From NCBI RefSeq assembly GCF_041355105.1, contig NZ_JBFUPK010000002.1, positions 62,001 through 126,000 of the forward strand: a stretch of 64,000 nt of DNA. The letters are read 5' to 3'. Source of the stretch: Terriglobus sp. RCC_193. Its GTDB lineage: Bacteria; Acidobacteriota; Terriglobia; Terriglobales; Acidobacteriaceae. How positions within the stretch are numbered: position 1 is the stretch's first letter; every line of letters starts with the position of its first letter. The notes beneath the pieces are model-generated. The model saw nothing but the letters and a program-made list of their open reading frames with translations, did not search any database and was not told where the DNA came from. Position numbers and translations under genes: made by a program. Shown in pieces: positions 52,150 to 61,680 of the stretch.

Positions 52150-52638
52150 TTAAGGGCGACCGCAGTTACAGTCCACCCCGTGCTGCGAAGGCATGGCGCC
52201 ATCCATAGCGGGGATGCAGTGGCCATGCGGATCACGTGTCGGATCGCCCAGCTTCTCTGCAATGCGTTGCTCAAAGCGCTCAGAGATAAAGTGCTCCAGG
52301 CGCTCTGCTTCGTCGTGCAACTCTTCGATCGGATAACCAAGCACCTGGAACAGAAACGTCTCCAGCAAGCGGTGATGACGCACAATCTCCAGTGCGCGGC
52401 TGCGTCCTGCAGACGATAGCAACACGCCATGGCCCAGCTTGTAATCGATCAGCGAACCCTTTTCGGCGGATAGCTTCTGCAGCATATTCGTGATGGACGC
52501 AGGCGCCACGCCAAGCCGTTTGGCAAGCTCGGAACTACCAACACGTCTCGGCGGTTCACCACCAAGCGCATAGATCGCCTTCAGGTAGTCGTCCACGGAT
52601 TCACTGCTGCGCCGGGCCACTACCCTCTGCTTCGCCAT
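52150..52638 (-). CDS. DtxR/MntR-family metal-dependent regulator
   Basis: This 162-residue protein has an N-terminal winged helix (SVDDYLKAIYAL and SSELAKRLGVAPASITNMLQKL) and a dimerisation/metal domain with HHRLLETFLFQVLGYPIEELHDEAERLEHFIS, where the conserved His and Glu bind Mn or Fe. The C-terminal HGHCIPAMDG block ends CNCGRP. It likely represses metal-transport genes, but none is adjacent; the nearest downstream gene is the M50 protease. Confidence 0.93.
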   Translation of the reverse strand: MAKQRVVARRSSESVDDYLKAIYALGGEPPRRVGSSELAKRLGVAPASITNMLQKLSAEKGSLIDYKLGHGVLLSSAGRSRALEIVRHHRLLETFLFQVLGYPIEELHDEAERLEHFISERFEQRIAEKLGDPTRDPHGHCIPAMDGAMPSQHGVDCNCGRP

Positions 52639-52696
52639 AACTGTTATTTTACCGCCGCGCGATACGGCGCAACACCGCCCATAAGCGCAACCCTCG

Positions 52697-55501
52697 TTAG
52701 TGCGTTAGCCCTGGATTCCTGCTTGCGCTCAGCAGATTGGCCATGATGCGGAACGAACCCGGGACGCCCTCCGGCATCTCGCGGAAGAATGCGTATGCCA
52801 GATAGACATAGGTTCCCTTGCCATAGCGCGCATACAACAAGCCGCCCTGCTGCGGGTCCTGATCTGTGTCATGCACTGCAGTGAGCGCCTTATATTCCGG
52901 TGCGAACGAACGTGTGAAGCCGTGACCACGCTCTTCCACCCAGTTGTCGAAGTCAGTTGCACCAATGCCGTTGGGCCACGTAAGCAACGGATCGTCCGGA
53001 TGAAGGATAGTCACCTTCGCATCCTCTTCCACTACCGTGTGCGCCTGGTCACCTGGAACTGAGATGGGATACGGGCCATAGTCATGGTCGAATTCGCCGG
53101 ATTGATACTGCACGATCACCGTGCCACCATTGCGCACATACTCCAGCAGGCGATTGTTTGCCGAACGCAGCACTGGTCGCGCAGTGTATGTCCGCACGCC
53201 AAGCACAATGCAGTCATATGCAGAAAGATCACCACGCTGCAGATCTGCATCGGTGAGCAGAACAGGATCGACACCCAACTCGCGCAGGCTTTCCGGCACT
53301 TCATCACCCGAGCCCATTACATAGCCCACATGCAACGACGGAGCCACCTTCACATCGACGCCAGTAATGCGGCTGGTAGAAGGCGCATAACGCGGATACG
53401 GACGGATGCCCGGATATCCGATGGTGGTGAAACCCTGCGTGTATTGCTTGCCGTTGTATTCCGCAATCGCGGTAATGCGATACGTCTTCTGCTGCAGCCC
53501 CGGCGTGTGCACGCGGAACTTCAACACAACATCTTCACCGGCGCGCATGGTGCGGAACGAAGCCGATGCAGGTTCAGCTGACCATCCTTCAGGAAGTTTC
53601 AGCTCCAGCTTGCCTTCCGCCGCACCCTTCACACTGCTATGCACTGTGATCTGCAATGGCAACATGGTGTCATTCAAAGGAAGAATCCCGCTGGCCGGTG
53701 AAATCGTCACAGAGATCGCAGGCGCGATCAGCAACGGTTCATACACCGTGCCGATGCCGTTATAACGATGCGACGCCTGCACCACGCCAGCCAGCGTGGC
53801 GTGCGTCCCATTGAATGTATATTCCGCAACTGCCTGCAGTGGATACGGCGCTGTGGGCAGTGTGAGATATCGCGCATCCTGAATGTCGTAATAACTCTGT
53901 TCAAGATTCGGGCGAGAGAAATACGGAGCCGTAGGCGCAGCATCCGCGGGCACAGTGGCCTGCTGATTGAAATCCTTCGCGGCGCCAGCAGCCAACGTAT
54001 CGCTCGCAAACTTGTCTGCGTTCAACTTCCAATCACCGCCATCTGCAGACACAAGGTGCACACTGTCTATCTGCACCGGCGTCGTCCCCTGGTCAGTCAC
54101 ATGCACATTCACAGCAAACGTCTCACCGGCAATTACACTCTGCGCGGAAGATTCACCTCTTCCTCCGGATGGCACACTGGCCACCAGGCTCATGCCCAGC
54201 GATTGCGCCAGCGCAGTTTCAAACTGGTGCTCCTTGATCTCCAGCTCAAACACAGCGTTATAGCGCGGCTCATCCGGCAGCTTTACAGCTTTCAGTGAAG
54301 CGATCAGAGCGCGTGTCTGATCCAACCCTTTGGCCAGCGCAGGCGCGGATTTGGAAGGATCATTCGCATTGAACATCGCCACAGCTTCGCTCACCTGCAA
54401 TGCAATGGCATTCAACTTCTGTTTCACATCCGCCTGATTGGCAACCGGAAGATATAAGACAATCCCCTGCAACGATGTATCGATGCCATCGAAGAAGCCC
54501 TGCTCTTTATCTGGCAATGGAGAACCACCGACACGCGATGCATACAGGTGATAGCTTGCGACGGAAGGTCCGGGCAGCGGCACCGGAACGCCGCCATTCT
54601 GCGACTTCTGCTGGTTCAACCCCTCGCGCGCAATCTGCGCATAACTCTCGCCGAACTGCGCGTTATACGTTCCGGACGGCACAGTAACAGTTGCCGGAGG
54701 AACCGAATCCATCGTGGCTCCGGTGACATAGTTGCGATAGAGAAGCGGCTCTGTCTTTCCCGTCGCATAGTCGTAAACCGTCTTGCCCGATGCACGTGCG
54801 AACGGCGCACGCGCATACACCTTCGAAGGAGCCCATGGACGCAACCCCTCCTTCAACTGTTCCGGGAACATCTTCGGATCGGCAGCGGCATTGAATACTT
54901 CCTGCGCTGTCACACCCGCAGTCTGGTGATGTCCATGTCCGTCCGAAACATTACCGGCAAAGACACTGGTAATGACCATGGGCCGCGTCTCACGCACCAC
55001 GCGAACAGCGTCTGCCAGCACGCGATCATGGCCCCACTGCTTCAACGTCTCTTCGCGGGTCTTCGAAAATCCAAAATCCGCCACGCGTGTGTAATACAGA
55101 TGCACACCGTAATATCGATTCGCTGCAAGATGCTCCTGCGTGCGCAGAATGCCCAACGAATCCCAGAAATCGCTGGTCATCACATTCTGGCCGCCTTCGC
55201 CGCGATTTAAACTCAGCAACGAAACCTCTGCGCCAACCCCGCGGCTTTCATAGGCAAGTGTTGCTCCGTCCTCATCGTCGGGATGCGCATTGATCTGCAA
55301 CAGGCTGGCGCGCGTATTGAGCTTGCGCAACGACTGCGCCAATCCCGCAGCGCCGCGATCAAACGGCAAGGGCATGGCAAATGCGGAATCCGGTGGATGC
55401 TGCGCGTCCGGCACACTCTGCGCACACAGACAGGCGGGCGTAAGGGCCACAGCGCTGAGAGCAAGCAGGGTACGCAGATGATGGGTGGCGCGTTCGGTCA
55501 C
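52697..55501 (-). CDS. Exported PIG-L-family deacetylase, large multidomain form
   Basis: This 934-residue protein has a signal peptide (TLLALSAVALTPACLCAQ). The PIG-L domain carries the zinc motif AHPDDE at about residues 72-77 and GHHQTAG later. A long beta-rich C-terminal half follows (NPCBM/CARDB-like sandwich segments). Related large PIG-L proteins deacetylate N-acetylglucosamine units in glycans. The GTG at 55501 is chosen because GGAGGA lies 7 bp upstream and the signal peptide begins there; the frame is open to 55603. Confidence 0.88.
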   Translation of the reverse strand: MTERATHHLRTLLALSAVALTPACLCAQSVPDAQHPPDSAFAMPLPFDRGAAGLAQSLRKLNTRASLLQINAHPDDEDGATLAYESRGVGAEVSLLSLNRGEGGQNVMTSDFWDSLGILRTQEHLAANRYYGVHLYYTRVADFGFSKTREETLKQWGHDRVLADAVRVVRETRPMVITSVFAGNVSDGHGHHQTAGVTAQEVFNAAADPKMFPEQLKEGLRPWAPSKVYARAPFARASGKTVYDYATGKTEPLLYRNYVTGATMDSVPPATVTVPSGTYNAQFGESYAQIAREGLNQQKSQNGGVPVPLPGPSVASYHLYASRVGGSPLPDKEQGFFDGIDTSLQGIVLYLPVANQADVKQKLNAIALQVSEAVAMFNANDPSKSAPALAKGLDQTRALIASLKAVKLPDEPRYNAVFELEIKEHQFETALAQSLGMSLVASVPSGGRGESSAQSVIAGETFAVNVHVTDQGTTPVQIDSVHLVSADGGDWKLNADKFASDTLAAGAAKDFNQQATVPADAAPTAPYFSRPNLEQSYYDIQDARYLTLPTAPYPLQAVAEYTFNGTHATLAGVVQASHRYNGIGTVYEPLLIAPAISVTISPASGILPLNDTMLPLQITVHSSVKGAAEGKLELKLPEGWSAEPASASFRTMRAGEDVVLKFRVHTPGLQQKTYRITAIAEYNGKQYTQGFTTIGYPGIRPYPRYAPSTSRITGVDVKVAPSLHVGYVMGSGDEVPESLRELGVDPVLLTDADLQRGDLSAYDCIVLGVRTYTARPVLRSANNRLLEYVRNGGTVIVQYQSGEFDHDYGPYPISVPGDQAHTVVEEDAKVTILHPDDPLLTWPNGIGATDFDNWVEERGHGFTRSFAPEYKALTAVHDTDQDPQQGGLLYARYGKGTYVYLAYAFFREMPEGVPGSFRIMANLLSASRNPGLTH

Positions 55502-55708
55502 GGCGAGTCCTCCGGGAAGCAGCAAACAAGCAGATAAATTGCGTGTAACTGGAATGTACCGCATTGCATCTACTGATTGCGCTTTGGATGCGGCAATATG
55601 CATACCGGACGCGCGATACTATCAGCCACACTACGTTTCGCCGTTGTTTTCTGGCAGAAGCTATACGCCCTGCGTGCATGACGTGGCCACACAGTACACT
55701 GATGTGCG

Positions 55709-56443
55709 ATGAATCCTTTGCTCGACGTTGCCGCTGGAATTGCCACTGCTGGTTTGATGACCGGAGGTTACGCCTATGCGGCAAACTGGCCGACCTCGCA
55801 GATCTTTGGCAAAACACTCATCAGCGGGCCTGACGCCATTGACGGTAAACACAACATCGCACTGACCTACGACGATGGCCCCAGCCCGCGCAACACCCCA
55901 GCGCTGCTGGATGTTCTTGCGGAGCATAACGCACACGCGACGTTCTTCCTGATCGGTGAACATGTGCGCAAACATCCGGAGCTTGCACGGCGCGTTGCAG
56001 AAGCAGGCCACGTCATTGGCAACCACACCACCATGCATCCCAACCTGGCGCGACAGAATAACCAGCGTGTACAGCAGGAACTGGAACGCTGCCAGAAGAC
56101 ACTGGAAGACACGCTGGGAGTAAAAGCGAAGCTCTTCCGCCCACCCTACGGCGCGCGTCGACCGGCAGTGTTGAAGATTGCGCGTTCCATGGGGTTAACG
56201 CCGGTAATGTGGAACATCACAGCACATGACTGGGACCCCATTGGCGCGGCAAAGATCCAATCGCGCATCGATGTGGGCATTGCGAAAAATCGCCGCGCGC
56301 GCCGCGCATCCAACGTGTTACTACACGACGCATCGCATCTCGATGGAGCAGAACCCGCGTCGCGTGAAGACACCATCGTCGTTACACGCACGTTGCTGCA
56401 ACGCAGCGATCTGTGCTTCGTGACACCGCTGGATTGGCTGTGA
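55709..56443 (+). CDS. Polysaccharide deacetylase (NodB homology domain)
   Basis: This 244-residue CE4 esterase has motif 1 TYDDGP at residues 53-58, the zinc motif HTTMHPN (H106, H110), RPPYGARR at about 144-151, and a closing LLHDASH with the catalytic histidine. An N-terminal hydrophobic stretch suggests export or membrane anchoring. It removes N-acetyl groups from chitin-like or peptidoglycan chains. It is divergent from the PIG-L deacetylase gene with about 207 bp between, which may indicate related surface-glycan roles. Confidence 0.93.
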   Translation: MNPLLDVAAGIATAGLMTGGYAYAANWPTSQIFGKTLISGPDAIDGKHNIALTYDDGPSPRNTPALLDVLAEHNAHATFFLIGEHVRKHPELARRVAEAGHVIGNHTTMHPNLARQNNQRVQQELERCQKTLEDTLGVKAKLFRPPYGARRPAVLKIARSMGLTPVMWNITAHDWDPIGAAKIQSRIDVGIAKNRRARRASNVLLHDASHLDGAEPASREDTIVVTRTLLQRSDLCFVTPLDWL

Positions 56444-56455
56444 TCTCCTAACGAA

Positions 56456-56770
56456 TTAGGAGAAGCTCACGTCCTTGATGCCAATCTGGGTAAACAGCGC
56501 CAGCCCTGCAATGGTAATCACCAATGCAATGGTCGCCGTGATGGCCACCTCGCGAAACCGCTTCAGAATGGCTCCCGCTACCAGCAACACGATAAATACA
56601 GCCAACACTGCAAGGATCCAGTTGAAGTCATACGTACGTATGTGCGTGGCCGACTGCGATATCACGCGCTGTATACGAATGGATGGAACGATCATGCCTG
56701 CAATGAATCCGGCAAACGCCGACACAATTAGCAAGCCCGTCTGCCACAGCACCGCAATTACATGCTTCAT
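56456..56770 (-). CDS. Small hypothetical membrane protein
   Basis: This 104-residue protein has three hydrophobic segments (about residues 7-28, 50-67 and 77-93) and no motif that I recognise. Its start overlaps the stop of the exported adenosine deaminase by ATGA, so it is translationally coupled and probably works with it or shares only its transcript. Confidence 0.75.
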   Translation of the reverse strand: MKHVIAVLWQTGLLIVSAFAGFIAGMIVPSIRIQRVISQSATHIRTYDFNWILAVLAVFIVLLVAGAILKRFREVAITATIALVITIAGLALFTQIGIKDVSFS

Positions 56771-58326
56771 CGCGTCTCCTTTGCTACGTCCGATTCAAAT
56801 GCACGGAAACGACGCTCCAGTTCCCACTGTTGCGTCGCCTTGTCACTGCCCTTCAGGAAAACGCTGCACGATGTAGAGGGTGCGGATGCCGATGCGACAC
56901 ATCCACCACGCATAGTCGTGTAACGATCCTGCGCACTCCACAAACTGTCTCCTGCAAGGAACGAATGCTCCAGCGAAGTCCGCGCACTGGTTTTCAACTG
57001 CACGTAGGTAAGCCCCTGCTCCGTCACACCACGCAGATATTCATTGGTCAGATCAATGCGCGAAACGCCCTCATCGTCCGTGGACAAAGCAAACGGCACA
57101 CCTGCCGCAAGATAGCTGTGCAGCGGATGATCCTTTCCCTTCACGCCGAGGATGCCGTCATTCGAAGTAAGGTTCACTTCCACCATGATGTGCCTTGTCG
57201 CCATCATCTTCAGCAGCGATGCGGCATTCGTCTCAAACATCACATCCACACCATGTCCGATGCGTTCCGCACCGGCTGTTTCCACCGCATCGTGAATATG
57301 AAAACGTAATCCCTCCGGCGGCACCATGCCCGCAGCCAATTCTCCCGCATGCAATGACAGATGTACCTTCGGATACGTGCTGCGCAGATACTTCAACATC
57401 AGCATCTGATTTTCATATTGCGACATTGCCAAATACGTATCTTCCGGCTGCACAAAGTTGATACCCACCACGCGTGGGTCCACACTGGCCAGTTCGAATC
57501 CCAGCAGTGTCTGTGCAAACACACGCTCTGGCTCTCCAGCGCGCAACACCTGGTACAGATAGCGCACCTGCACGGTGCATGCGGCAGTAGCCTGTGCCGT
57601 GCCGCAATGTTCCCGTTCCTTGCGCGTGCGATCCATCGCATCCAACTCTGCGCGATCAATAGCGACATTTTCACGCAACCCACCAGCCAGCAGCGCATCA
57701 CGCATCTTCGCAGGATCACCATCCCAGTGTTGCTGTGCCGACAGCTTCAATGCCACACCAAAATCCGGTGTGGTCATGATCTCCAGATACTGCTCGTTCT
57801 GTGCGGCGGCACGCGTGGCCACCTCATCCACCCACTCGCCCTGGTGCTCCTTGTGAATACCGCTGAAGCGTCCGAATGTGGCAAAGAACTGGTCATGACC
57901 GCTCCATCCAGAAGACGGCACAAACGAACGCATGCTGAAGCTGTTAATCAAACGGTCATACAGCGCTTGATTCTTGAAGGCATCCGCCGCAGGCTGCGTT
58001 CCTTCGGCGCACACAGGTTTGGGCGGCAGGCTGCGCGTTGTTCCCACATTCGGCAACAGCACCAGCTTCACCGGATCCACACAAAGATTGTCGACCGCAG
58101 CGTTTGCAATAAACGTCTCGGCATACACCGCGCCGGAAAGATGCATATGCAGATCGCCGCCCTTCGGCATCCGCGTCAGGAACGCGCGCAGTTGCGGTGG
58201 GCTATTTCGAATCGCTTCCAGGCGTGCAGCCGTACGCGATTCTGCGCCCGGCATCTGCGCCATGGACAGGCTAGTACAGGCGACAACACCCAGCAAAAAC
58301 GCGGTTATGCGTGGCAGAAAAGTCAT
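56767..58326 (-). CDS. Exported adenosine deaminase-family protein
   Basis: This 519-residue protein has a signal peptide (ITAFLLGVVACTSLSMAQ). The adenosine/AMP deaminase barrel shows GGDLHMHLSGAVYAE (metal HxH), LSLHAGELA, ERIGHGVDV and FALSTDDEGVS. The layout is that of exported ADA-like enzymes, longer than cytosolic ADA (about 330 residues). It may deaminate extracellular adenosine or related nucleosides. The ATG at 58326 follows AAGGAG at 10 bp. Confidence 0.9.
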   Translation of the reverse strand: MTFLPRITAFLLGVVACTSLSMAQMPGAESRTAARLEAIRNSPPQLRAFLTRMPKGGDLHMHLSGAVYAETFIANAAVDNLCVDPVKLVLLPNVGTTRSLPPKPVCAEGTQPAADAFKNQALYDRLINSFSMRSFVPSSGWSGHDQFFATFGRFSGIHKEHQGEWVDEVATRAAAQNEQYLEIMTTPDFGVALKLSAQQHWDGDPAKMRDALLAGGLRENVAIDRAELDAMDRTRKEREHCGTAQATAACTVQVRYLYQVLRAGEPERVFAQTLLGFELASVDPRVVGINFVQPEDTYLAMSQYENQMLMLKYLRSTYPKVHLSLHAGELAAGMVPPEGLRFHIHDAVETAGAERIGHGVDVMFETNAASLLKMMATRHIMVEVNLTSNDGILGVKGKDHPLHSYLAAGVPFALSTDDEGVSRIDLTNEYLRGVTEQGLTYVQLKTSARTSLEHSFLAGDSLWSAQDRYTTMRGGCVASASAPSTSCSVFLKGSDKATQQWELERRFRAFESDVAKETR

Positions 58327-58430
58327 GCGACGGAAACTCCTTACACAAAACAATGGGCTGCCCTGACATACAAGCAGCGGAAAACGCGATGCCTAAGCAT
58401 AGCGGAGGAGACTCCCACCCGGAACCGGAT

Positions 58431-58459
58431 TTGGCGCATCGCCGCAGCCTTGGTATACT
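58431..58459 (+). promoter_or_regulatory. Candidate promoter of tRNA-Phe
   Basis: TTGGCG (58431-58436) and TATACT (58454-58459) are separated by 17 bp, about 100 bp upstream of the tRNA 5' end. No protein gene intervenes. Confidence 0.6.
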
Positions 58460-58559
58460 CAAAAAGTCGTCTGAACCGCCGCATCTTTTGCGCCGCATGC
58501 TTCAGAGAACCGGCGGACAGCAAGGGACCCCGGTCAATGCAAAACGACACATCTCCCAA

Positions 58560-58634
58560 GGCCAGATAGCTCAGTGGTAGAGCGCGGCCCTGAAAAGGCC
58601 GGCGTCGGCGGTTCGATCCCGTCTCTGGCCACCA
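58560..58634 (+). tRNA. tRNA-Phe (anticodon GAA), CCA encoded
   Basis: A 75-nt cloverleaf: acceptor GGCCAGA/TCTGGCC, D arm GCTC/GAGC, anticodon arm CGGCC-CTGAAAA-GGCCG with GAA at the anticodon, and T arm GGCGG-TTCGATC-CCGTC. A discriminator A and genomic CCA follow. This is the substrate of PheST, also in this window. Confidence 0.97.
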
Positions 58635-58653
58635 TTTTAGAATCAAGAACTAA

Positions 58654-58685
58654 GCAAACCGCTTCCGGGCCAGGAGGCGGTTTGC
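58654..58685. terminator. Terminator after tRNA-Phe
   Basis: Arms 58654-58666 and 58673-58685 form a 13 bp stem with one G-T pair and a 6-nt loop. The stem is followed by TTTGC on plus. It may also serve the porin gene on the other strand. Confidence 0.8.
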
Positions 58686-58747
58686 TTTGCGCTACTTGCG
58701 AGTTGGTCCACAACAATTGTTGAACCAGTAGTGATCAAGGCAATCCC

Positions 58748-60163
58748 TTAAAAATCAACATGCGCACGGAACGATGGCACCCAGACCGGTCCACGGTCGC
58801 GGTTGTACCCGGGGTTATTGATGTGGGAGAGTCCTGGCGCAAAGCACATGCCTCGCCACGCGTGCGCGTTGTAGTAAGCCTCCACGATATTCTCCCTGCC
58901 ATAACGCAGCGCTCCATCACCCAGGATGAAGCCCAGACCACCGGCAGCCAGATACTGCTGATGATCGCGCTTGATCGCATTGGAACTGAACGCGAGACCG
59001 GCTTTATCCATCGAGCGTCCCCACTGGCTTCCGCTGTAACTCGCGCCCAGCGTCACTGTCTGTTCTATCTCGGTGTAGGCATATGATTCCGTCTTACCAT
59101 CGTTCCATCCGAAGCGTCCCGCTACCATCAGGTTGCTGGTGACCGATTGCTCGAAGTTATAACCAAAGCCATATTTCACTGCGCTAACGTGCTCATGCTT
59201 CGTGATGTCTGGCGTGCTGTCTGTGCCATTCTGAAATGCTGCAACCGCCTCGCGATAACTTCCCATGTGCGCATTGTTTACAAAGGCCAGCACGCGCTGC
59301 ACACCATCATGTCCCGGCAGCCATCCGTGGCGTAACTCCGTTTCCATGTTCTGACCGCGGCTGCGCTTCACGCTCCAGTCCAGGTCAATACCATTAGCCA
59401 CGGTAGGCATCAGCATCAACCCGTACCGCACAGCCCAGTCGCGATCCTGATACTCGGCAGTCACGCCATAGGTATAGCCACGCGTATCCGCTGCATAATC
59501 CCACGCACCGTTGTTATCAACGCTCCAGTTCGTGAACTGCAGATGACTATCACTCAGCACACTGTTGATATCGAACACATCTGGTGACGACATCTTTCCC
59601 ACGCGCAGTTCCAACCGCCGCACTGGCACTTCAGTGGCCAAGGCATACGGTCCGCGCTGGTTCTTCGTCATTTCGTTCGTGAAGCCGATAGTCTGGTGTA
59701 TCTCAACACGCGCGATGTACGGCTTCGATCCCAGATTCGGATTACGCACCACATCCAGGTTTGTAAAGCCGGCAAGTCCCAGCGCCTGGCTGATACCGCG
59801 CCCGCCAGTTGATTCCACATCCAGAATCATATCGGTGTTGTAGCGTTTCACAGCTGTTCCATGCTTTCCAAGCATCTGCCAGGGCTGCAGTCCCAGAAAC
59901 AGCGTGCCCACCATCGAAACCTTGTATTCACCGCGCGCCCGCAGGCTGTTCGTACCTTCATACGGTGAATGAAATGCAGGAAGCCCCTGCAGAATGCTGT
60001 TGAACTGCCCTGCTACAAACCAGGGGGCATCGTCAGAATGCGGAAACATCGTTAGAGATGGGGAGGGTGCCTGCGGTACATCCGCAGTTTGTGCGTTCAA
60101 ATGAAGGGAAGCACAAAGAAGGGCAGCGGTAAAAAACCGCGAGAGAAAGGACATGGAAAACAT
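58748..60163 (-). CDS. Carbohydrate-selective porin (OprB family)
   Basis: This 471-residue outer-membrane protein has a signal peptide (MSFLSRFFTAALLCASLHLNAQ). The beta-barrel has alternating strands, GQFNSILQGLPAFHSPYEGTNSL near the N-terminus and a last strand WVPSFRAHVDF ending in Phe, as BAM substrates do. The OprB family passes sugars across the outer membrane. The ATG at 60163 fits the signal peptide; GAAAGAAG lies upstream. It is a lone gene here. Confidence 0.88.
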   Translation of the reverse strand: MFSMSFLSRFFTAALLCASLHLNAQTADVPQAPSPSLTMFPHSDDAPWFVAGQFNSILQGLPAFHSPYEGTNSLRARGEYKVSMVGTLFLGLQPWQMLGKHGTAVKRYNTDMILDVESTGGRGISQALGLAGFTNLDVVRNPNLGSKPYIARVEIHQTIGFTNEMTKNQRGPYALATEVPVRRLELRVGKMSSPDVFDINSVLSDSHLQFTNWSVDNNGAWDYAADTRGYTYGVTAEYQDRDWAVRYGLMLMPTVANGIDLDWSVKRSRGQNMETELRHGWLPGHDGVQRVLAFVNNAHMGSYREAVAAFQNGTDSTPDITKHEHVSAVKYGFGYNFEQSVTSNLMVAGRFGWNDGKTESYAYTEIEQTVTLGASYSGSQWGRSMDKAGLAFSSNAIKRDHQQYLAAGGLGFILGDGALRYGRENIVEAYYNAHAWRGMCFAPGLSHINNPGYNRDRGPVWVPSFRAHVDF

Positions 60164-60258
60164 TTGAAAACTTCTTTCGTCATGCGCGATGAGCATGCGT
60201 CCGAAGCGACCAATCAGAGAAGGGTGGCGCAACGACACTTGTCATGTTGAGGGAGGAC

Positions 60259-60336
60259 CATGACGAAGCGGAATCCAATTACATTCGCATCGTCACGGGC
60301 AGTTGGCCATCCGTACTCGGAGGCTCCTGAACTGTA
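60259..60336 (+). CDS. Possible 25-residue small ORF
   Basis: An ATG follows GGAGG by 3 bp and opens a 25-codon frame (MTKRNPITFASSRAVGHPYS...) ending in TAA at 60336. No family is recognised and chance is a fair explanation. Confidence 0.2.
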
Positions 60337-60429
60337 ACGGACATTGAGATATCTCATGCGCAGTTGCGCTTTTGTTATTCTGACACGCCGGTGGCGGAAT
60401 CAGACATAAAGAGTTCATAAGTTTGCAAG

Positions 60430-60472
60430 CAATAACGCCGGACGATGGTTCTATCATCGTCCGGCGTTATTG
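60430..60472. terminator. Strong terminator between zinc-ribbon gene and porin
   Basis: A perfect 18 bp stem (60430-60447 and 60455-60472) has a 7-nt loop. It lies 13 bp past the zinc-ribbon gene stop on the minus strand. Confidence 0.85.
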
Positions 60473-60484
60473 TTATGAAACAGG

Positions 60485-61621
60485 CTAATTTAAAGGAGAA
60501 GCAGCAGACTGCGTCTCTGCCTTAGGAGCACCACAGGCGCGACAAAAGTGCGAGAACGCGGTTTGGCGTGTATGACACTTCGGACAATCGTTATAAACAA
60601 GCAGGCCACAGTGCATACAGAAATTGTTCTGGCCATCGCCTGAATTAAACGGACGCTCGCAACCAGGACATACACCTTTGGCCAACCTCAGTTGCGCTGT
60701 GTCATAACCAAGGTCCTTGCGACGTTCCTGCTCTGGCAACTGCTCTGCAAGTTTCTGCTGTTCCAGATAGCGTCGCAGCGCTCGGATGGCATAACTGCCA
60801 CACAGCACCGTCGCCACAATTCCAACAAGATAACGGATGTATCCGCCATAGCTGGGAAGATATGGAACCAGTTCAACAAAAAATGTGTACAGCGCGAAAA
60901 AGATAAAGCCCCATACAAATGGCCACTGCTGCGATTTCCGCGCTTTCAGGAAGAGGAGCCAGGCAACCAGCAGAAGTGGAAGCGTGAAGGCAAGCCGCAT
61001 AAGAAAGACATGCAGCGCCACGCGACGCATCTCCTGGTCATACAGGACCTGTGCATCCGCTTTGATCTGCTCTACAGCAGCACGATGCGGGCTCTGCTGC
61101 TCCTGCAATTGCTCCTTCTGTTTCCGTAACTGGTCAACCTGCTCCTGACACTTCAACTCTTCGGCCTTCAAAGTATCAAGCTGCCTGGTTCGCTTGAGAA
61201 CTTCGGCATCCTGTGTTGATTGCCCCGTGGCCCGACGTGTAGCAATCCAGTTCTGAAAGGTCTCATGCGCGGCGCTGTTCGCCTGCTCCGCACTTTCTAA
61301 CTTTTCGTTGGCCTGGCTGAGGAGTTTGTCCTGAGCGTCGATCGCACTCTGATCTTTGTCCACTAATTGCTGGGCAGGGACCATTCGAGACTGATCAATA
61401 TAGGTTTCAACATCGTGCGGTGGAACCACCTGGGGCAAATCGCTGACAACCAGTCGGCCAAGGCCAACCAGAAAGCCTCCGAAAAGAATGGCAATCAACC
61501 AAAGGCCACGCTGAAACCACTTCTCTGAAAGTCGCAGCTTACTCAATGTAAGGGATTCTCCAATTCTGTTGAAGTAGCCCCTTATGGCATCCAAGGCAAT
61601 ACGGGGAAATGCTTCGTTCAC
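60485..61621 (-). CDS. Zinc-ribbon membrane protein with coiled coil
   Basis: This 378-residue protein begins with one TM segment (about residues 40-58). A periplasm-facing or cytosolic coiled coil rich in Gln/Glu (about 80-200) follows, then three further TM helices (about 207-290). The C-terminal double zinc ribbon contains VCPGCERPF, FCMHCGLLVY, DCPKCHTRQ and FCRACGAPK. I do not recognise the family. The architecture suggests a membrane-bound scaffold or sensor with a cytosolic nucleic-acid- or protein-binding zinc module. Confidence 0.85.
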   Translation of the reverse strand: MNEAFPRIALDAIRGYFNRIGESLTLSKLRLSEKWFQRGLWLIAILFGGFLVGLGRLVVSDLPQVVPPHDVETYIDQSRMVPAQQLVDKDQSAIDAQDKLLSQANEKLESAEQANSAAHETFQNWIATRRATGQSTQDAEVLKRTRQLDTLKAEELKCQEQVDQLRKQKEQLQEQQSPHRAAVEQIKADAQVLYDQEMRRVALHVFLMRLAFTLPLLLVAWLLFLKARKSQQWPFVWGFIFFALYTFFVELVPYLPSYGGYIRYLVGIVATVLCGSYAIRALRRYLEQQKLAEQLPEQERRKDLGYDTAQLRLAKGVCPGCERPFNSGDGQNNFCMHCGLLVYNDCPKCHTRQTAFSHFCRACGAPKAETQSAASPLN

Positions 61622-61680
61622 CAGCTTATATGTGAACTGAATCCTTCATATCCGTATTCGCTTTCGGTATTGATCCAACT

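Larger units (their letters stand above)
60164..60484. other. Intergenic stretch upstream of the porin
   Basis: The 321 bp gap holds the porin leader, a possible plus-strand small ORF (60259-60336) and the terminator of the zinc-ribbon gene (60430-60472). No regulator site was recognised. Confidence 0.5.
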
